A stretch of 64,000 bases of DNA from Salvelinus alpinus (taxonomy: Eukaryota; Chordata; Actinopteri; Salmoniformes; Salmonidae), in assembly GCF_045679555.1 (NCBI RefSeq), contig NC_092090.1, positions 30,492,788 through 30,556,787 on the forward strand. The letters run 5' to 3'. Positions within the stretch are counted from its first letter, which is position 1. Each line of letters begins with the position of its first letter. The translations under genes and the position numbers were made by a program. The notes beneath the pieces were generated by a model, which saw only the letters and a list, made by a program, of their open reading frames with translations, ran no database searches and was not told the origin of the DNA. Positions 63,361-64,000 of the stretch are shown here, piece after piece.

Positions 63361-63695
63361 GTACACAGCCCATCTGTAAATAGCACACCCGACTACCTCA
63401 TCCCCATATTATTACTTACCCTCTTGCTCTTTTGCACCCCAGTATCTCTACTTGCACATGATCATCTGCACATATATCACTCCAGTATTAATGCTAAATT
63501 GTAATTATGTTCACCTCTAGGGCCTATTTATTGCCTACCTCCCTAATCTTCTACATTTGCACACACTGTACATAGATCTTTCTATTTGTATTTTCTGTTA
63601 TTGACTGTACGTTTGTTTATGTGTAACTCTGTGTTGTTTTTCTTGTAACTTGTTCTCACCTAGCCTACCTGGTTAAATAAAGGTGAACAAAATAT
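62258..63695 (+). mobile_element. LINE copy, strongly 5'-truncated
   Basis: Same family as 46590-48800, starting within the RT at [20 protein letters not shown]. It ends with tail CTAGCCTACCTGGTTAAATA + AAGGTGAAC and a short TA run. Confidence 0.9.
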
Positions 63696-64000
63696 ATATA
63701 TTGTTTCAGAATACCTGTGTGACCCTGATTTAGCCCACTGCAGTAAAAGGTTAACCCTTTTAGGTTTCATGTTTGACTGACTGTCAACCACCTATCTTGC
63801 CCCTGCTAGGCCTATTAGAATGCAGCTTACTGAGTATAGCTTAAGTAATATTGCAAGAATATTACTGTTATAGTTTGTCTGTTAGGAGCCCATTCAGATG
63901 GGTAAAGTCATGTTCACAATGACCCATTTTACACAGCCATTTGTTTAGTGTGCTATACTACATTTGACAGTAGGTTTAACACCGGATCCCTATTTCACAT

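Larger units (their letters stand above)
57314..64000. other. Upstream region of dagla (5' UTR introns or promoter)
   Basis: No further protein-coding exon was recognised. It contains a SINE (58721-58942), Tc1 remnants (59906-60350, 60684-61769), a MITE (61848-62110) and a LINE (62258-63695). The leader exon(s) and promoter of dagla should lie here or beyond, but I cannot point to them. Confidence 0.6.

Overview
This is vertebrate DNA, almost certainly from a salmonid fish (salmon, trout or char). The genes have many short exons with GT/AG borders. The gaps between exons hold several Tc1-like transposon families, tRNA-derived SINEs of the HpaI and SlmI kind, LINE copies whose 3' tail matches that of a SINE, many MITEs, and long minisatellites. 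Nothing prokaryotic or viral was found beyond one solo LTR.

Three protein-coding genes are present. (1) 3713-7059, plus strand: the last two coding exons of the paired-type homeobox gene alx4. (2) 30277-12781, minus strand: the whole coding region of ext2 (exostosin-2, heparan sulfate co-polymerase), 14 coding exons that join in frame to 719 residues. A non-coding first exon and promoter are likely near 31070-31230. (3) 57306-34154, minus strand: the whole coding region of dagla (sn1-specific diacylglycerol lipase alpha), 19 coding exons that join in frame to 1076 residues. alx4 and ext2 converge tail to tail, as ALX4 and EXT2 do in human. dagla lies upstream of ext2 on the same strand. The genes do not form one pathway: alx4 is a craniofacial and limb transcription factor, ext2 builds heparan sulfate in the Golgi, and dagla makes the endocannabinoid 2-AG.

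Layout: 1-250, microsatellites around an inverted 99-bp piece of the alx4 homeobox; 250-3712, alx4 intron; 3713-7059, alx4 exons split by a Tc1 copy; 7060-12780, 3' UTRs and intergenic DNA; 12781-31250, ext2; 31250-34153, intergenic; 34154-57313, dagla, whose introns carry a 1.5-kb 54-bp minisatellite, a Ser/Thr/Pro-rich reading frame, nested Tc1 copies, two LINEs, a 38-bp minisatellite, and a Tc1 copy interrupted by a solo LTR; 57314-64000, dagla upstream DNA with a SINE, Tc1 remnants, a near-perfect MITE and a LINE.

No wholly new system is evident. The best leads are the inverted alx4 homeobox piece, an in-frame candidate alternative exon in dagla intron 17, the duplicated ext2 first-exon region in which one copy has lost its splice donor, a splice donor amplified in tandem after dagla exon 4, and a (GT)n tract directly at the acceptor of a frame-neutral dagla exon. 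Gene assignments rest on remembered family sequences and on exon phases that close exactly; no database search was possible.
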